Below, in pieces: positions 35,201-44,363 of a stretch of DNA of 64,000 nt. The stretch is from JAHFUA01 sp963733935 (GTDB taxonomy: Bacteria; Acidobacteriota; Terriglobia; Terriglobales; Acidobacteriaceae). Location of the stretch: positions 69,332 to 133,331 of the forward strand of contig CAVTEQ010000019.1 of the NCBI GenBank assembly GCA_963733935.1. The letters are read 5' to 3'. Position numbers and translations under genes: made by a program. The notes beneath the pieces were generated by a model. It saw nothing but the letters and a program-made list of their open reading frames with translations. It searched no databases and was not told the DNA's origin. Position 1 is the first letter of the stretch. Every line of letters starts with the position of its first letter.

Positions 35201-37610
35201 CTAAGCGGCTGATTTCGCGCCCGGGCCCGGGCCCAGGACCACGCGAAGGATTTTCCCAAGCGTATCCATTTCAAAGGGTTTCTGCAGAAAAAACGCGTTG
35301 GGGTCGAACATGCCGTGCCTCGAGGTGACGCCTCCCGGGTAGCCGGACATGAAGACAACTTTGATGCGCGGCCGAAGCGCCACGACCTGCTCCGCAACCT
35401 CCTGGCCGCTCATCTGTGGCATGACGACGTCGGTGAGCAGCAGATCGATGGGACCGTCATGCGTGCTGGCCACGCCGACGGCGTCTGAACTCTGGGTTGT
35501 TTCCAGGACCTTGTACCCTTGCTGCAGCAACATCTGCCGAATGAGTTCCCGCAGCTTCTCATCATCCTCGACCAGCAGGATCGTCTCGTTTCCGTGGTAG
35601 GGAGTCCGGGCCGCCTCCGGGCTGACCGGCGATTCGCTGGGTTGATCCGTGGCCGGCCAATAGATCTTGAACGTTGAGCCCAGTCCGAGTTCGCTATAGA
35701 AGGAAACCTCCCCGCCGTGCTGCTTGACAATGCCGTAAACCATGCTCAGGCCGAGCCCGGTACCCTCCCCCGAGGGTTTCGTCGTGAAAAAGGGCTCAAA
35801 CAGGCGCCGTTTGGTCTCTGCCGTCATGCCGGTTCCCGTATCGGTGACCGTCAGCGATACGTACCGGCCCGGCTTCAGCTCCAAGAATCCTTTGACGTCC
35901 TGTTCCCCGAGTTCGACGTTCGACGTGCCAATCGTCACCACACCTCCTTTCGGCATAGCGTCTCGGGCATTCACCACCAGGTTCATGATGACCTGCTCGA
36001 CCTGGTCGGGGTCGGCTTTCATACTCCAGAGTTCGGGAGTGAGGTTCTGCTTGACTTCAATGTCCTCGCGGATCAACCGCCCGAGCATCTTCTGGAGGTC
36101 AGTTAGCAGCTTGTCCAGATTGATCACGCGGGGACACATGACCTGCTTTCGGCCAAAAGCCAAAAGCTGGCGGGTCAGGGCCGCAGCTCGATTCCCGGCG
36201 TTGATGATTTCCTGTGCCTGATCCCGCGCGGGATCGCCGGCTTTCAGTCTGGACAGGATCATATGGGCGTAACCATTGATCACCATCAGAAGGTTGTTGA
36301 AGTCGTGGGCGACGCCGCCAGCCAAGCCGGGCGATTCCCTCCAGCCTCTGTGCCCGCCGGAACTTTTCTTCGAGGTGCTTGTATTCGGTGACATCCTGGA
36401 CGGTGCCCAGGAGGCGCCCACGGCCAGCCTCATTCTCGAGCGGCTCGATGTATTGCCGCAGGAAGCGCTCGGTTCCGTCCGGGAGGATAATTCGATGGTC
36501 GATCTGCGAGCATCCTCCCCGAGCGGGCGCCTTTTGAATCGTCTCCCGAACCGACGCCTGGTCCTCTGGATGGACGAGGGAAAACCATGCTTCCATCGTG
36601 GTTCGGGACTCTTCAGGCTGCATCCCAAAAATCGCGCAAGCGTCTTCCGATAGCCGGATTTCTCCGCTTTCCAGATCTTGTTCCCAGCTACCGAGGTTGC
36701 ACATCCTTTGCGCTCGCGTCAGACGGGCCTCACTGCTCCGCAGCCGGTCTTCCTGCCTTTTGCGTTCGGTCGTCTCGATCGCCAGGGTCAGAATGCGATC
36801 GGGACTGCCGGAAGGGCCGATCAGCGGAATCCAGGACGACGTGATGAAGATGGTCTCTGGTGGTGCGCCAGGATCGCGTTGGATCGTACGGGGACTATCG
36901 ATCGTGTCGAAGGCCCGTCCGGTGGCGATGACGTTCTGGAGATTTGCCACCAGGGGGTCGGAGACTTCACCCCAGACGTCCGAGAAACGGCATCCCAGGA
37001 TCTGCTTGCCGGGTGCGAGCGCTTGCAGCGCGGGGTTCACCAGTTCGTAGATGAAATCCGGCGCCCGCAAAACAGAAATTGCGACCGGAGACTTCTCGAA
37101 TATTTCTCTCAGGATTTGCCGCTCAGCCTGGATTTCCCGAAGCAGCCCCTCGCGTTGCGCCTCGCTCTGCCGGCGTGCGGTGATGTCGCGAAGCCAGACC
37201 AATAGGCCTCCCGTGGTTGAGGGTGAGACGCGGATCTCGAACCACGTCTCCAAGGGCGGATACGCGCTTTCGAAAATGGTGGCAACCCGCTCCTTCATCA
37301 CACCCCGGTACTGGCGCTCGACTTCGGTTCCGATCGTTTCGGGAAACACATCCCATTGGCTCTTGCGGAGCAGTTCCGTTTTCGGTTTTCCAAGGAGCCG
37401 CTCGCCGTCGCTGTTCAAATAGGTGAACCGGAACTCGGAGTCGTAAACGAGAAAGCCGTCGGTTGCGTTTTCCAGGATGCTCTCGGCATCGATGGACGGC
37501 GCTGGCCTGGCCTTAAGCCGCACCACTTCGTCCTCGAGGTCGGCAAGGCGGGCCCGGAGTTCCTCGACGTCATTTGGGAGTTTGTTTTCAGCATGGCCCA
37601 GTGTGCTCAT
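35201..37610 (-). pseudogene. hybrid sensor histidine kinase, disrupted by a frameshift
   Basis: The upstream part (37610 to about 36324) reads PAS domains near residues 48-150, 165-275 and 305-410, ending in EEKFRRAQRLEGIARL. The family continuation AGGVAHDFNNLLMVINGYA (HisKA phosphoacceptor His), N box NLVVNARDAMPKGG, G boxes DTGTGM and GEGTGLGLSMVYGIVKQHGG and a receiver domain (LLLTDVVMPQMSGQE) lie in another frame down to 35201. CGGCTTGGCTGGC holds one G too many for RL-AGG (near 36323). Without the extra base the protein would be about 800 aa. It is either inactivated or a sequencing error. No partner regulator is adjacent. Confidence 0.8.
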
Positions 37611-37886
37611 ATACGGTCACCTTTCAGCGCCCGCCCGAGGTCCCTCGTTGTGTCGTCAGAGAGGAAATCAGGCTGATGGAAACCCCGCGCTTGCCATCGC
37701 TTGCTGAGTTCCGAGCGTCTTAGCTACTGGTGTTGACACGAGGATTGCGGTTTATGCAGTTGGTTGCTGTTCCAGGAAGATTTGGTCAGGAACCTCCCTT
37801 TTCCGAATCATAATGCTCGTGAGCGATTTCGCAAGGCCGGAGCTGACGTTTGCGAACCAAAACCTGAGGATGCCGTGTCATTTTGG

Positions 37887-37955
37887 AACCACGCCTCGGT
37901 AACCGCACCGATGGCCGGCCGCTAGCGGGCGGGCTCTTCGTCTCTTGGCCCTCTA
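37887..37955 (+). repeat. dispersed intergenic repeat, copy 2
   Basis: AACCACGCCTCGGTAACCGCAC at 37887-37908 repeats the string at 34980. It is followed by a GC-rich inverted repeat and TCTCTTGGCCCTCTA. Operator site 6 begins directly after it. Nothing else is recognised in the gap 37611-38028. Confidence 0.55.
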
Positions 37956-37971
37956 TGAGCGTTATTGCACA
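37956..37971 (+). promoter_or_regulatory. Crp/Fnr-like operator, site 6
   Basis: TGAGCG-TTAT-TGCACA followed by GACGGCTTC. About 58 bp (or 90 bp for the later ATG) upstream of the secreted protein gene at 38029. The same GACGGCTTC...GACCCGCTAACGTA string follows site 7 at 42244. Confidence 0.6.
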
Positions 37972-38028
37972 GACGGCTTCGTCCTGACCCGCTAACGTAA
38001 GCGGGACGGCCTACGTTGGAGGCAACCC

Positions 38029-38580
38029 ATGCTACCGAGGCCGGTTCAAAAGGAAATCGCGATGAGCCGCCAACGTTTCGCGCTACCGCATCTTTCGCCG
38101 ATCTTGGTGCTCAGCGTGTTGGTGCTCTGCGTGCCGGTGACATGGGCGCAGAGAACACTACTGGCAAATCAGACTTCAATCCAACTTGCGAAATATGCTG
38201 TTCCTATTGCTGCTGTTCCAGACGCTCAAACGCATCTGCTTCCCTTCCATGACACAATGCGGTTGAGCTTCCCCCCAAACCTGGGTTCGACCGCACCGGG
38301 ACTGGGATTCACCTCGCGCGGTAGCGGCTACGATCTCCTTCTTCCCAAGAACAAACCGGCGGAACTGGGCGCCAAGGCGAACTACTGGACCGCTCCCCCA
38401 CGATGGCTCATGAATGTACCTGATAACATGCACCACGGGACGGTTGATACCCGCGACGCGCAGTACTATGGGCGGCGCGTCCCGGTGGTCGGCCAGACCA
38501 TCCTGCGCGTCGCTCGGCAGGCTGATTCTCATCCGCGCGCCACTCGCGTACTGCGGCTGATTGTTAATCCACTGTTCTAA
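38029..38580 (+). CDS. secreted hypothetical protein
   Basis: A 183-aa ORF; ATG 38062 (MSRQRFALPHLSPILVL) gives a cleaner signal peptide ending near TWAQ. The mature part has FTSRGSGYDLLLPKNKPAEL and NMHHGTVDTRDAQYYGRRVP, with no recognised domain. It sits downstream of operator site 6 and is followed by a run of small genes on the same strand. Confidence 0.55.
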   Translation: MLPRPVQKEIAMSRQRFALPHLSPILVLSVLVLCVPVTWAQRTLLANQTSIQLAKYAVPIAAVPDAQTHLLPFHDTMRLSFPPNLGSTAPGLGFTSRGSGYDLLLPKNKPAELGAKANYWTAPPRWLMNVPDNMHHGTVDTRDAQYYGRRVPVVGQTILRVARQADSHPRATRVLRLIVNPLF

Positions 38581-38620
38581 AATATCCGCGCTTGTACCAG
38601 AGGAACAGGAAAGGAGACGC

Positions 38621-38815
38621 ATGACGAACTCCAAGCTCCAGGCAGCAATCGACGAACTGGAAAGGCTGTACGACACGGTCAAGGCATTCAAGGAGCGGAA
38701 TGGTACGCTGCCCAATCCCGACAGCGATGCAGGACGCGCCGTATTTGCCTTGGAGTCGTTCGCCGGCGAGCTCAACAAACTGCATATCGGAAAACTGGTT
38801 TATGCCGACGCCTGA
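38621..38815 (+). CDS. small helical hypothetical protein
   Basis: A 64-aa soluble protein with AAAGGAG before ATG 38621. It is probably all-helical (KLQAAIDELERLYDTVKAFKERNG ... AVFALESFAGELNKLHIGKL). No family is recognised. It is 40 bp after the preceding gene, so it may be cotranscribed. Confidence 0.55.
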   Translation: MTNSKLQAAIDELERLYDTVKAFKERNGTLPNPDSDAGRAVFALESFAGELNKLHIGKLVYADA

Positions 38816-38878
38816 GATGACAAGCGATTCCTGGGCACGATTGCTCTCATTTACTGAGTTGCAAGAAAGGCGAAACCA

Positions 38879-39094
38879 ATGAAGCCCCTATTCTGGATAG
38901 GACTCGTCGTGCTGATACTGGGCGTGCTGTCGTTCCTGGTTCCCATTCCTCACAAAGAGCGTCAAGGCTTCTCGGCCGGGGGCATCTCCATGGGAGTTGA
39001 AACCAAGCACAGTCAAACCGTCTCGCCGATCATCAGCGCCGTGATGATTCTAGGCGGCGCCAGCATGATGATCGCGGGCAAGAGCAGGAAATGA
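38879..39094 (+). CDS. small two-helix membrane protein (DUF3185-like)
   Basis: A 71-aa protein. A first helix (FWIGLVVLILGVLSFLVPIP) and a second (IISAVMILGGASMMIA) flank a polar loop GGISMGVETKHSQTVSP. This matches the layout of the DUF3185 family. It is 63 bp after the previous small gene. Function is unknown. Confidence 0.6.
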   Translation: MKPLFWIGLVVLILGVLSFLVPIPHKERQGFSAGGISMGVETKHSQTVSPIISAVMILGGASMMIAGKSRK

Positions 39095-39183
39095 TCTCCG
39101 CCAGTTCTGCGCCCGACGACGATTCACCCGGTTCTGGCCGTAGCCCATGCCCTGGTTATCGGAGGCAGGAAGGAGATCTCGAC

Positions 39184-39909
39184 ATGAAGATGCGTGGACT
39201 TATGCTTTTGTTGCTGGCAATGGCGGGCCTGACCGTCCTGCCACGGTTGGCCATGGCGCAAGCACCGGCGGATTCGGGCAACTCCTCCAGCGCGGCGGGT
39301 TTGCCGCCACCAGGCACGGCGCAACCGCAACTGGCTCTGGCATACACCCGTCCGACCGAGAAAACAAAGCTCCGCAACTACTTCTTCGATGCGTTCGGCC
39401 CATATCCCATCGTCGGGGCTGCAATCGCTGCTGGCATTAACCAGGCGGACGACGCCCCGCCCGAGTGGAAGCAAGGCGCTGAGGGTTACGGCAAGCGATT
39501 TGGGTCCAACTTCGGCATCGCGGCGGTAAGCACGACGACTCGCTATGCGCTCGCGCAGGCCTTCCGGGAGGACACGTTGTATTACCGCTGTGAGTGCAAA
39601 GGTGCGATTCCGCGGCTAAGCCATGCCGTGATTTCGACCTTTACCGCGCGCCGCGGCGACGATGGCCATCGCGTCTTTTCTTTTCCGGCGCTGGTCGCTC
39701 CGTATGCCGGCACCATGACTGCCGTCTATGCTTGGTATCCCGGCCGCTACGGCGCCAAGGATGCATTCCGCATGGGCAACTACAGCATCCTGGCATATAT
39801 AGGCGGAAACATAGCCCTGGAATTTCTCCCTAGCGGACCGCACTCATTGCTTTCTCGCATGCACCTAAACAATCGGCACGGAGCGCCGCCTTCGGGCTCA
39901 CAGCCCTGA
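39184..39909 (+). CDS. secreted hypothetical protein
   Basis: A 241-aa protein from ATG 39184 (GGAAGGAG upstream) with a signal peptide (MRGLMLLLLAMAGLTVLPRLAMA). The body contains KLRNYFFDAFGPYPIVGAAIAAGINQ, WKQGAEGYGKRFGSNFGIAAVSTTTRYALAQAFREDTLYYRC and YPGRYGAKDAFRMGNYSILAYIGGNIALEF. This family is common in Acidobacteriota and looks like an outer-membrane or periplasmic protein, but no function is assigned. Confidence 0.65.
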   Translation: MKMRGLMLLLLAMAGLTVLPRLAMAQAPADSGNSSSAAGLPPPGTAQPQLALAYTRPTEKTKLRNYFFDAFGPYPIVGAAIAAGINQADDAPPEWKQGAEGYGKRFGSNFGIAAVSTTTRYALAQAFREDTLYYRCECKGAIPRLSHAVISTFTARRGDDGHRVFSFPALVAPYAGTMTAVYAWYPGRYGAKDAFRMGNYSILAYIGGNIALEFLPSGPHSLLSRMHLNNRHGAPPSGSQP

Positions 39910-39932
39910 TCGGCCCCTGGTTGTTCCTGGCG

Positions 39933-40811
39933 CTATCGCGGCAAACCAAGCGAGGTGGTTGCAGGGTCGCTGTGCCAGATCTCAGTACCTGGCGCGTGGA
40001 GAACCGGGGAAACAAGCAGCTCGTTCGCCTCTGACAGACTGAGATCCCCGGCAACCGCACGGAAATTTGATCGGGTCTCGTATTGCTGCTTACTAATTGT
40101 CTTGAACAAAATCATACGCCCTGACAATTGAATATTAAGCAAAGCGGTCTTCCATTGTGAGGGTCCGACCTGTACGCGCCCAATTTCGATGGTGCCGCCA
40201 GTGTCGATGTGCCCCAAGACCCCATAGCCGAATTGCACACGGTCCACGAGCTGGCCCGAGAGCTTGGCCAGGCGCTGCTGTTGCGAATCGATGAGAACGG
40301 TTCCGGCAAGGCTATGCACCACCCGAGCTTCGTAGTTCGGAGGTTTGTAGCTGGGATCGGGACGGAATTTGAGCCTCACGAAATTTCCATCGAGGCCATC
40401 GTAGTCGTACAGAAAAGCGTTCGGCATCACCCGCATGAGGGTTTCCAGCTTCTGCTCGTCATCATCATACTGTTGCTTGAGCTTCGCCTGCTGGCTGGTA
40501 TCGTGCAGCAGGCGGCCAATGCGCGCGTTATCCTGCTGCCGCTGGTCTGGGGTCAGCGGCATGCCGTCCAGTGCAACCACACGGTAGAGAGGGCCGTTCT
40601 TGGTCTCCACCTGCTCTTCCGTGCGGGATTGATTTCCCTCTCGCTTTTCGACCGTATACATCCATTTCCGCTGCAGCACGCGGTCCCTGAGCTCATTTGC
40701 TATAACGGCATTAATGAGTTCGCCCGCAGGCGCCGCGGAACTGTGATCTTGAGCCAGGGCGGCGGCGGAAACTACCCACACGACCGCAATTATGAGGCGG
40801 CGTAAATTCAT
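39933..40811 (-). CDS. secreted hypothetical protein (family with 29390-30235)
   Basis: A 292-aa protein from ATG 40811 (ATG 40838 is also possible) with a signal peptide (MNLRRLIIAVVWVVSAAALAQ). It shares VIANELRDRVLQRKWMYTVEKREGN, MPNAFLYDYDGLDGNFVRLKFRPDPSYKPPNYEARVVHSLAGT and a late FKTISKQQYETRSNFRAVAGDLSLSEA with the protein at 29390. The pair is the second duplicated secreted family of the window. Function is unknown. Confidence 0.7.
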   Translation of the reverse strand: MNLRRLIIAVVWVVSAAALAQDHSSAAPAGELINAVIANELRDRVLQRKWMYTVEKREGNQSRTEEQVETKNGPLYRVVALDGMPLTPDQRQQDNARIGRLLHDTSQQAKLKQQYDDDEQKLETLMRVMPNAFLYDYDGLDGNFVRLKFRPDPSYKPPNYEARVVHSLAGTVLIDSQQQRLAKLSGQLVDRVQFGYGVLGHIDTGGTIEIGRVQVGPSQWKTALLNIQLSGRMILFKTISKQQYETRSNFRAVAGDLSLSEANELLVSPVLHAPGTEIWHSDPATTSLGLPR

Positions 40812-40848
40812 CGGGCTGGCAGGATTGTCGATGCGCACGGTCGTCGCT

Positions 40849-42153
40849 CTATTGGGATGCTGCCTGGGTGTTGGATGCTGCCGCTTCAGGACTCGATTTC
40901 AGCAATGTAACGTTCTTGAGCACCTTATTCCATTTTTCGGGATTCTTCTTGGCGAAGACCGGAACATTCGCGGTGCTGTAGAAGTCTAATATGTTCTTCC
41001 GCAGCCCTGGCGTCATGTCGGCAAACTTATGGTCTGCCAGCTTGTCCAACAGCTTGGCATAGGCTTCGTCTGTCAGCGCGTACTCCCCGGCGACGGTCGG
41101 CTTGCCGGTATCAAAGTCCGTGTTATCCAGAGAGAGCTTTTCCGCCTTCAAGTCCCGGAGATAGATCCCATACTGGTCTACGGTGTTGTTGACGCTCTTC
41201 AAATATAAGGTCTCAGTCGCCGGGCTTGGCATCTGGAACTTCAATGCCTTGAATGGGCCCACCTTGGGCATGAGCCTGAACAGTACGGCGAGGATTCTGG
41301 CGCCCACACCCGGCTTCTGGTAGGTCTTTCCCCACTCGCGCTCGTAATCACTGCGCTTCAGGTTGTACAGGAACTTCCTCTTGCTAGCGGTCGGGTTCTC
41401 TTTGACCAGGTCATCTTTCTTGAGGACAAGCGCCACCCGCGTCATCTCCGGAATGATGCTGCTGATGGAGCGGCGAAAGCTGCCGATGGATAGATCAAGA
41501 TTTAAGAAAACATCTTTAAGCTCAATGCCGTAGGTCTTGCGGAACGCTCGCTCCAGAAGCGGTTTCGACACCTGAAACCCGATGAAATCGTGGTACGAGT
41601 CCGAGGTGTAGCGCTGCTTGGCAACTTGGACGACATCAAAGCCGAACTCCGTCCGAATGTGGGCTTTTGGATTTTGCTCAAAGGAGACTTCGCGCCCATA
41701 CTTCGCCCGCAGCTTGGGAAACTCCTGCGCGACCGCGGCGTTCACGAAAGGATGCCCTGTGATGTCCGCGGCGTAGTGCGACAGCGCGCCCAGCGCGAAG
41801 GCATACTCGTTGACATCGGCCGCTTCCGACAGCAGCGCCGCGACAAAATCGCCGCTGCGGACGTAGTGTGCCAGATCGCTGAAGAAGCGGTTGCCGAAGG
41901 GGTAATAGCCCATATCCTGGACCAGGCATCCGCCGTACGCATACCCGTGCGCCACCCGCAAGTCCTCGGCCGATGTGCCGGGATACTTCTGCAGCAGCAG
42001 AGGCTTGATCTGATCTGCCCAAAGCAGGTCGACGATTTGTTCATGCGTCAGCACCGAATAGCCGCTGCACACCTGACTTAGAGCACAGACAAGAAGTACC
42101 GACAATGCCAATCCAATACTGGCACGGCGAATCACTTTGTGAGCTTTTGTCAT
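40849..42153 (-). CDS. zinc-dependent phospholipase C / S1-P1-like exported protein
   Basis: A 434-aa protein with a signal peptide ending near CSG. YSVLTHEQIVDLLWADQIKPLL at the mature start and GALSHYAADITGHPFVNAAV (near 140) supply the Trp/His ligand pattern of the zinc-dependent phospholipase C fold (His-rich, metal-binding helices). The C-terminal 200 residues are helical and family-specific, ending in a Ser/Ala-rich tail. It would hydrolyse phospholipids or a related ester outside the cell. Divergent from the YSC84-like gene across operator site 7. Confidence 0.7.
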   Translation of the reverse strand: MTKAHKVIRRASIGLALSVLLVCALSQVCSGYSVLTHEQIVDLLWADQIKPLLLQKYPGTSAEDLRVAHGYAYGGCLVQDMGYYPFGNRFFSDLAHYVRSGDFVAALLSEAADVNEYAFALGALSHYAADITGHPFVNAAVAQEFPKLRAKYGREVSFEQNPKAHIRTEFGFDVVQVAKQRYTSDSYHDFIGFQVSKPLLERAFRKTYGIELKDVFLNLDLSIGSFRRSISSIIPEMTRVALVLKKDDLVKENPTASKRKFLYNLKRSDYEREWGKTYQKPGVGARILAVLFRLMPKVGPFKALKFQMPSPATETLYLKSVNNTVDQYGIYLRDLKAEKLSLDNTDFDTGKPTVAGEYALTDEAYAKLLDKLADHKFADMTPGLRKNILDFYSTANVPVFAKKNPEKWNKVLKNVTLLKSSPEAAASNTQAASQ

Positions 42154-42243
42154 GGCGAAAGGAGCGTAGCAAGGGGAAAGAAAAAATGATGTTCACAAAT
42201 GCTCACCGTGAACCCGGAGGGCCTGGCGCGCATCTGACTGCAG

Positions 42244-42259
42244 TGAGCGTTATTGCTCA
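42244..42259 (+). promoter_or_regulatory. Crp/Fnr-like operator, site 7
   Basis: TGAGCG-TTAT-TGCTCA followed by GACGGCTTC. It is 94 bp before the YSC84-like start (plus strand) and 90 bp before the phospholipase-like start (minus strand), so it may serve either or both. Confidence 0.55.
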
Positions 42260-42353
42260 GACGGCTTCTTTCCGACCCGCTAACGTAGGCAGTACCTCGT
42301 GCGTTGCGACCAGGATCGAATGCGGCGCAGGGGTAGAAGAAAGAGGCGGAATT

Positions 42354-43040
42354 GTGAAGAAAACTATCTTGTTCGTTGCGTTGCTGAGTTTTGCCAGCCT
42401 GGGCTGGGCGGAGAACCGCGACTCGGCGATTGATCGCCTGGACAATGCAGGCAAAGTGATGCACGAGATCATGGCCACACCGGACAACGGCATTCCGGAA
42501 GAGGTACTGGAACACGCACGGTGCGTGGCCGTGGTACCGCACATGATCAAGGGTGGCTTGGTGTTTGGTGCGGAGAACGGCCGCGGCGTGGCCACCTGCC
42601 GCACTTCCGATGGATGGAGCGCTCCGGCGTTCTTTGCCATCACCGGCGGCAGTTGGGGATTGCAGATCGGGCTCGAAGGCGTGGACCTGGTCATGATCAT
42701 CCAGAATGAAAAAGGCATGCAGCGGTTGCTGGCCAGCAAATTCCAACTGGGAGCTGACGCCTCGGCGGCAGCGGGACCGGTAGGACGGCACGCTTCGGCC
42801 AATACCGATTGGAAGCTGGATGCGGAAATCCTGACCTACTCTCGTGCCAAGGGCGCTTTTGCCGGACTCACGTTGTCGGGTGCTTCGGTTCGCCGCGATG
42901 ACGATTCCATGCGCGCCTTCTACAGACGTAAGGTCACGACCCGGAGCGCACTGACGGGTAAAGTAGCAGCGCCCCCGGAAGCGCAATCGTTCCTGAACGC
43001 GGTCCGCAACGCGAAGGCGCAGGCCGTTGCACAGAAGTAG
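42354..43040 (+). CDS. YSC84/SYLF-domain exported protein
   Basis: A 228-aa protein from GTG 42354 (GAGGCGGA upstream). A signal peptide (KKTILFVALLSFASLGWA) is followed by the SYLF domain: RLDNAGKVMHEIMATPDNGIPEEVLEHARCVAVVPHMIKGGLVFG, then GWSAPAFFAITGGSWGLQIGLEGVDLVMII and SRAKGAFAGLTLSGASVRRDDD. This lipid-binding family is typical of secreted stress proteins. It sits downstream of operator site 7. Confidence 0.85.
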   Translation: MKKTILFVALLSFASLGWAENRDSAIDRLDNAGKVMHEIMATPDNGIPEEVLEHARCVAVVPHMIKGGLVFGAENGRGVATCRTSDGWSAPAFFAITGGSWGLQIGLEGVDLVMIIQNEKGMQRLLASKFQLGADASAAAGPVGRHASANTDWKLDAEILTYSRAKGAFAGLTLSGASVRRDDDSMRAFYRRKVTTRSALTGKVAAPPEAQSFLNAVRNAKAQAVAQK

Positions 43041-43267
43041 TACCTGGATCTGCAATGCGCGTGGCACCCGAGCAGAATGTACAGGTCTCGGGTGCACACG
43101 ATGCTGCGGGTCGCGGGACTAGCCGTTGTGGCAGTTGACTGATTGAGCGGAAACACCAGTCTAGGGCTAGGGCAACACAAACATGAGGCTGTAGCGAAGG
43201 CTCGCTAGGTCTTCGGGTTCGTTGGACAACTCCTTGGATGCACTCCCAGTGCGGAAAGTAGGCGAAT

Positions 43268-43414
43268 ATGCTTTGGACGATTATGGTGGTTCTCCTGATT
43301 TTGTGGCTGCTTGGTTTTGGCCTGCACGTAGGCGGGGGCCTGATCCACTTGCTGTTGGTTGTGGCGGTGATCGTCCTGGTCTACAACCTGGTGACCGGAC
43401 GCCGAAGCGTCTGA
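43268..43414 (+). CDS. lmo0937-type small membrane protein
   Basis: A 48-aa protein: MLWTIMVVLLILWLLGFGLHVGGGLIHLLLVVAVIVLVYNL, then a basic end. The WLLGF...GGLIHLLLVVAVIVL pattern is that of the lmo0937/DUF5670 family, two helices with a Gly hinge. The gene lies just before the tRNA-Pro on the opposite strand. Confidence 0.75.
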   Translation: MLWTIMVVLLILWLLGFGLHVGGGLIHLLLVVAVIVLVYNLVTGRRSV

Positions 43415-43457
43415 AGCCAGGCGTGCGCGCGAAGCAGCCGTGCGGCGATAAACAAGT

Positions 43458-43534
43458 TGGTCGGGGCGCGCGGATTTGAACCGATGACCCCCTGCGCCCA
43501 AGGCAGGTGCGCTACCAGGCTGCGCTACGCCCCG
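43458..43534 (-). tRNA. tRNA-Pro (UGG)
   Basis: On the minus strand the 7-bp acceptor CGGGGCG/CGCCCCG, a D-arm with GGTAG, the anticodon loop CTTGGGC (anticodon TGG), the T-arm GGTTCAAATCC and discriminator A are all present. CCA is encoded (43458-43460). Standard cloverleaf of 77 nt. Confidence 0.95.
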
Positions 43535-43645
43535 ACTGAACTGATTTGATTCTACCGTAAACTTCGGTCCTTGCCCTTTCCATCGCGCCCGCATCCGCCG
43601 AGCAGTTGGGTCTATAATCTGTCACCTGCAGGTGGATACGCGCTC

Positions 43646-44197
43646 ATGGAACCGCCGCAATATGCGGTTGTGGCCTACGTAAGAAATGGGCTGGGAAAGT
43701 TCGTGGAGTCGCTTCGCCACGAGGTCGATCCCGCCTACGGTCATCTTCCGGCTCACATCACCGTTCTCCCCCCGCGCTGCCTGCAGGGCTCAGAAGGCGC
43801 CGCCCGCGCAACGCTGGAGCAGCTTTGCCGCGACCAGTCTCCCTTCCAGATCGTCCTCGGAGACGTAGAGAGCTTCGTCCCGCGGACGCCCGTAGTCTTC
43901 CTCCAGGTAGCTCATGCCGCCTACAAGATGCGCGAACTGCACGACCGGCTGAACACCGGTCCGCTGCTCTACGACGAGCCCTGGCCGTATATGCCGCACC
44001 TGACCATCATTAAAAGCGAAGCGCCGGAGCACGCGCAGGCGGTGCTGCCGGGCATCCGCCAGCGCTGGGCGGATTACCAGGGCGCGCGCCAGGTGTTCAT
44101 CGCCGACCTCTGTTTCGTGCGCCAGACCCAGGGACCACACTGGGAGGATCTGGCGCTCATCCCCCTGGGCGGCAACCCACCGCCCAAAACCCCCTAA
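43646..44197 (+). CDS. 2'-5' RNA ligase / 2H phosphoesterase family protein
   Basis: A 183-aa protein. The two HxT/S motifs of the 2H superfamily are HITVLPP (near 37) and HLTIIKS (near 120), about 80 residues apart as expected. The enzyme would act on 2'-5' or cyclic phosphodiester bonds of RNA. ATG 43646 is chosen because in-frame codons before it are unlike the family. It lies 111 bp after the tRNA-Pro on the opposite strand, which may hint at an RNA-repair link. Confidence 0.85.
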   Translation: MEPPQYAVVAYVRNGLGKFVESLRHEVDPAYGHLPAHITVLPPRCLQGSEGAARATLEQLCRDQSPFQIVLGDVESFVPRTPVVFLQVAHAAYKMRELHDRLNTGPLLYDEPWPYMPHLTIIKSEAPEHAQAVLPGIRQRWADYQGARQVFIADLCFVRQTQGPHWEDLALIPLGGNPPPKTP

Positions 44198-44363
44198 AGC
44201 CGAACAATCGAGCGGCCCTTTTGGTCGGGCCTCCGGTACATGTCCTCCCTTCATCTTGTTGCATCCGCCAGACAACGATACATAGAAGAGTGCGCCACCT
44301 GTCTGCGGTTCGCCGCTTGGGCCTACCGCAGCCGGCCGCGCGGTTGGCTGCAAGGGAGGCACC

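Noticed and set aside
43205..43594. 129-aa minus-strand ORF across tRNA-Pro
   Set aside because: Its VAQPGSAPALGAGGHRFKSARPD segment is the usual translation of a tRNA gene, not a protein.
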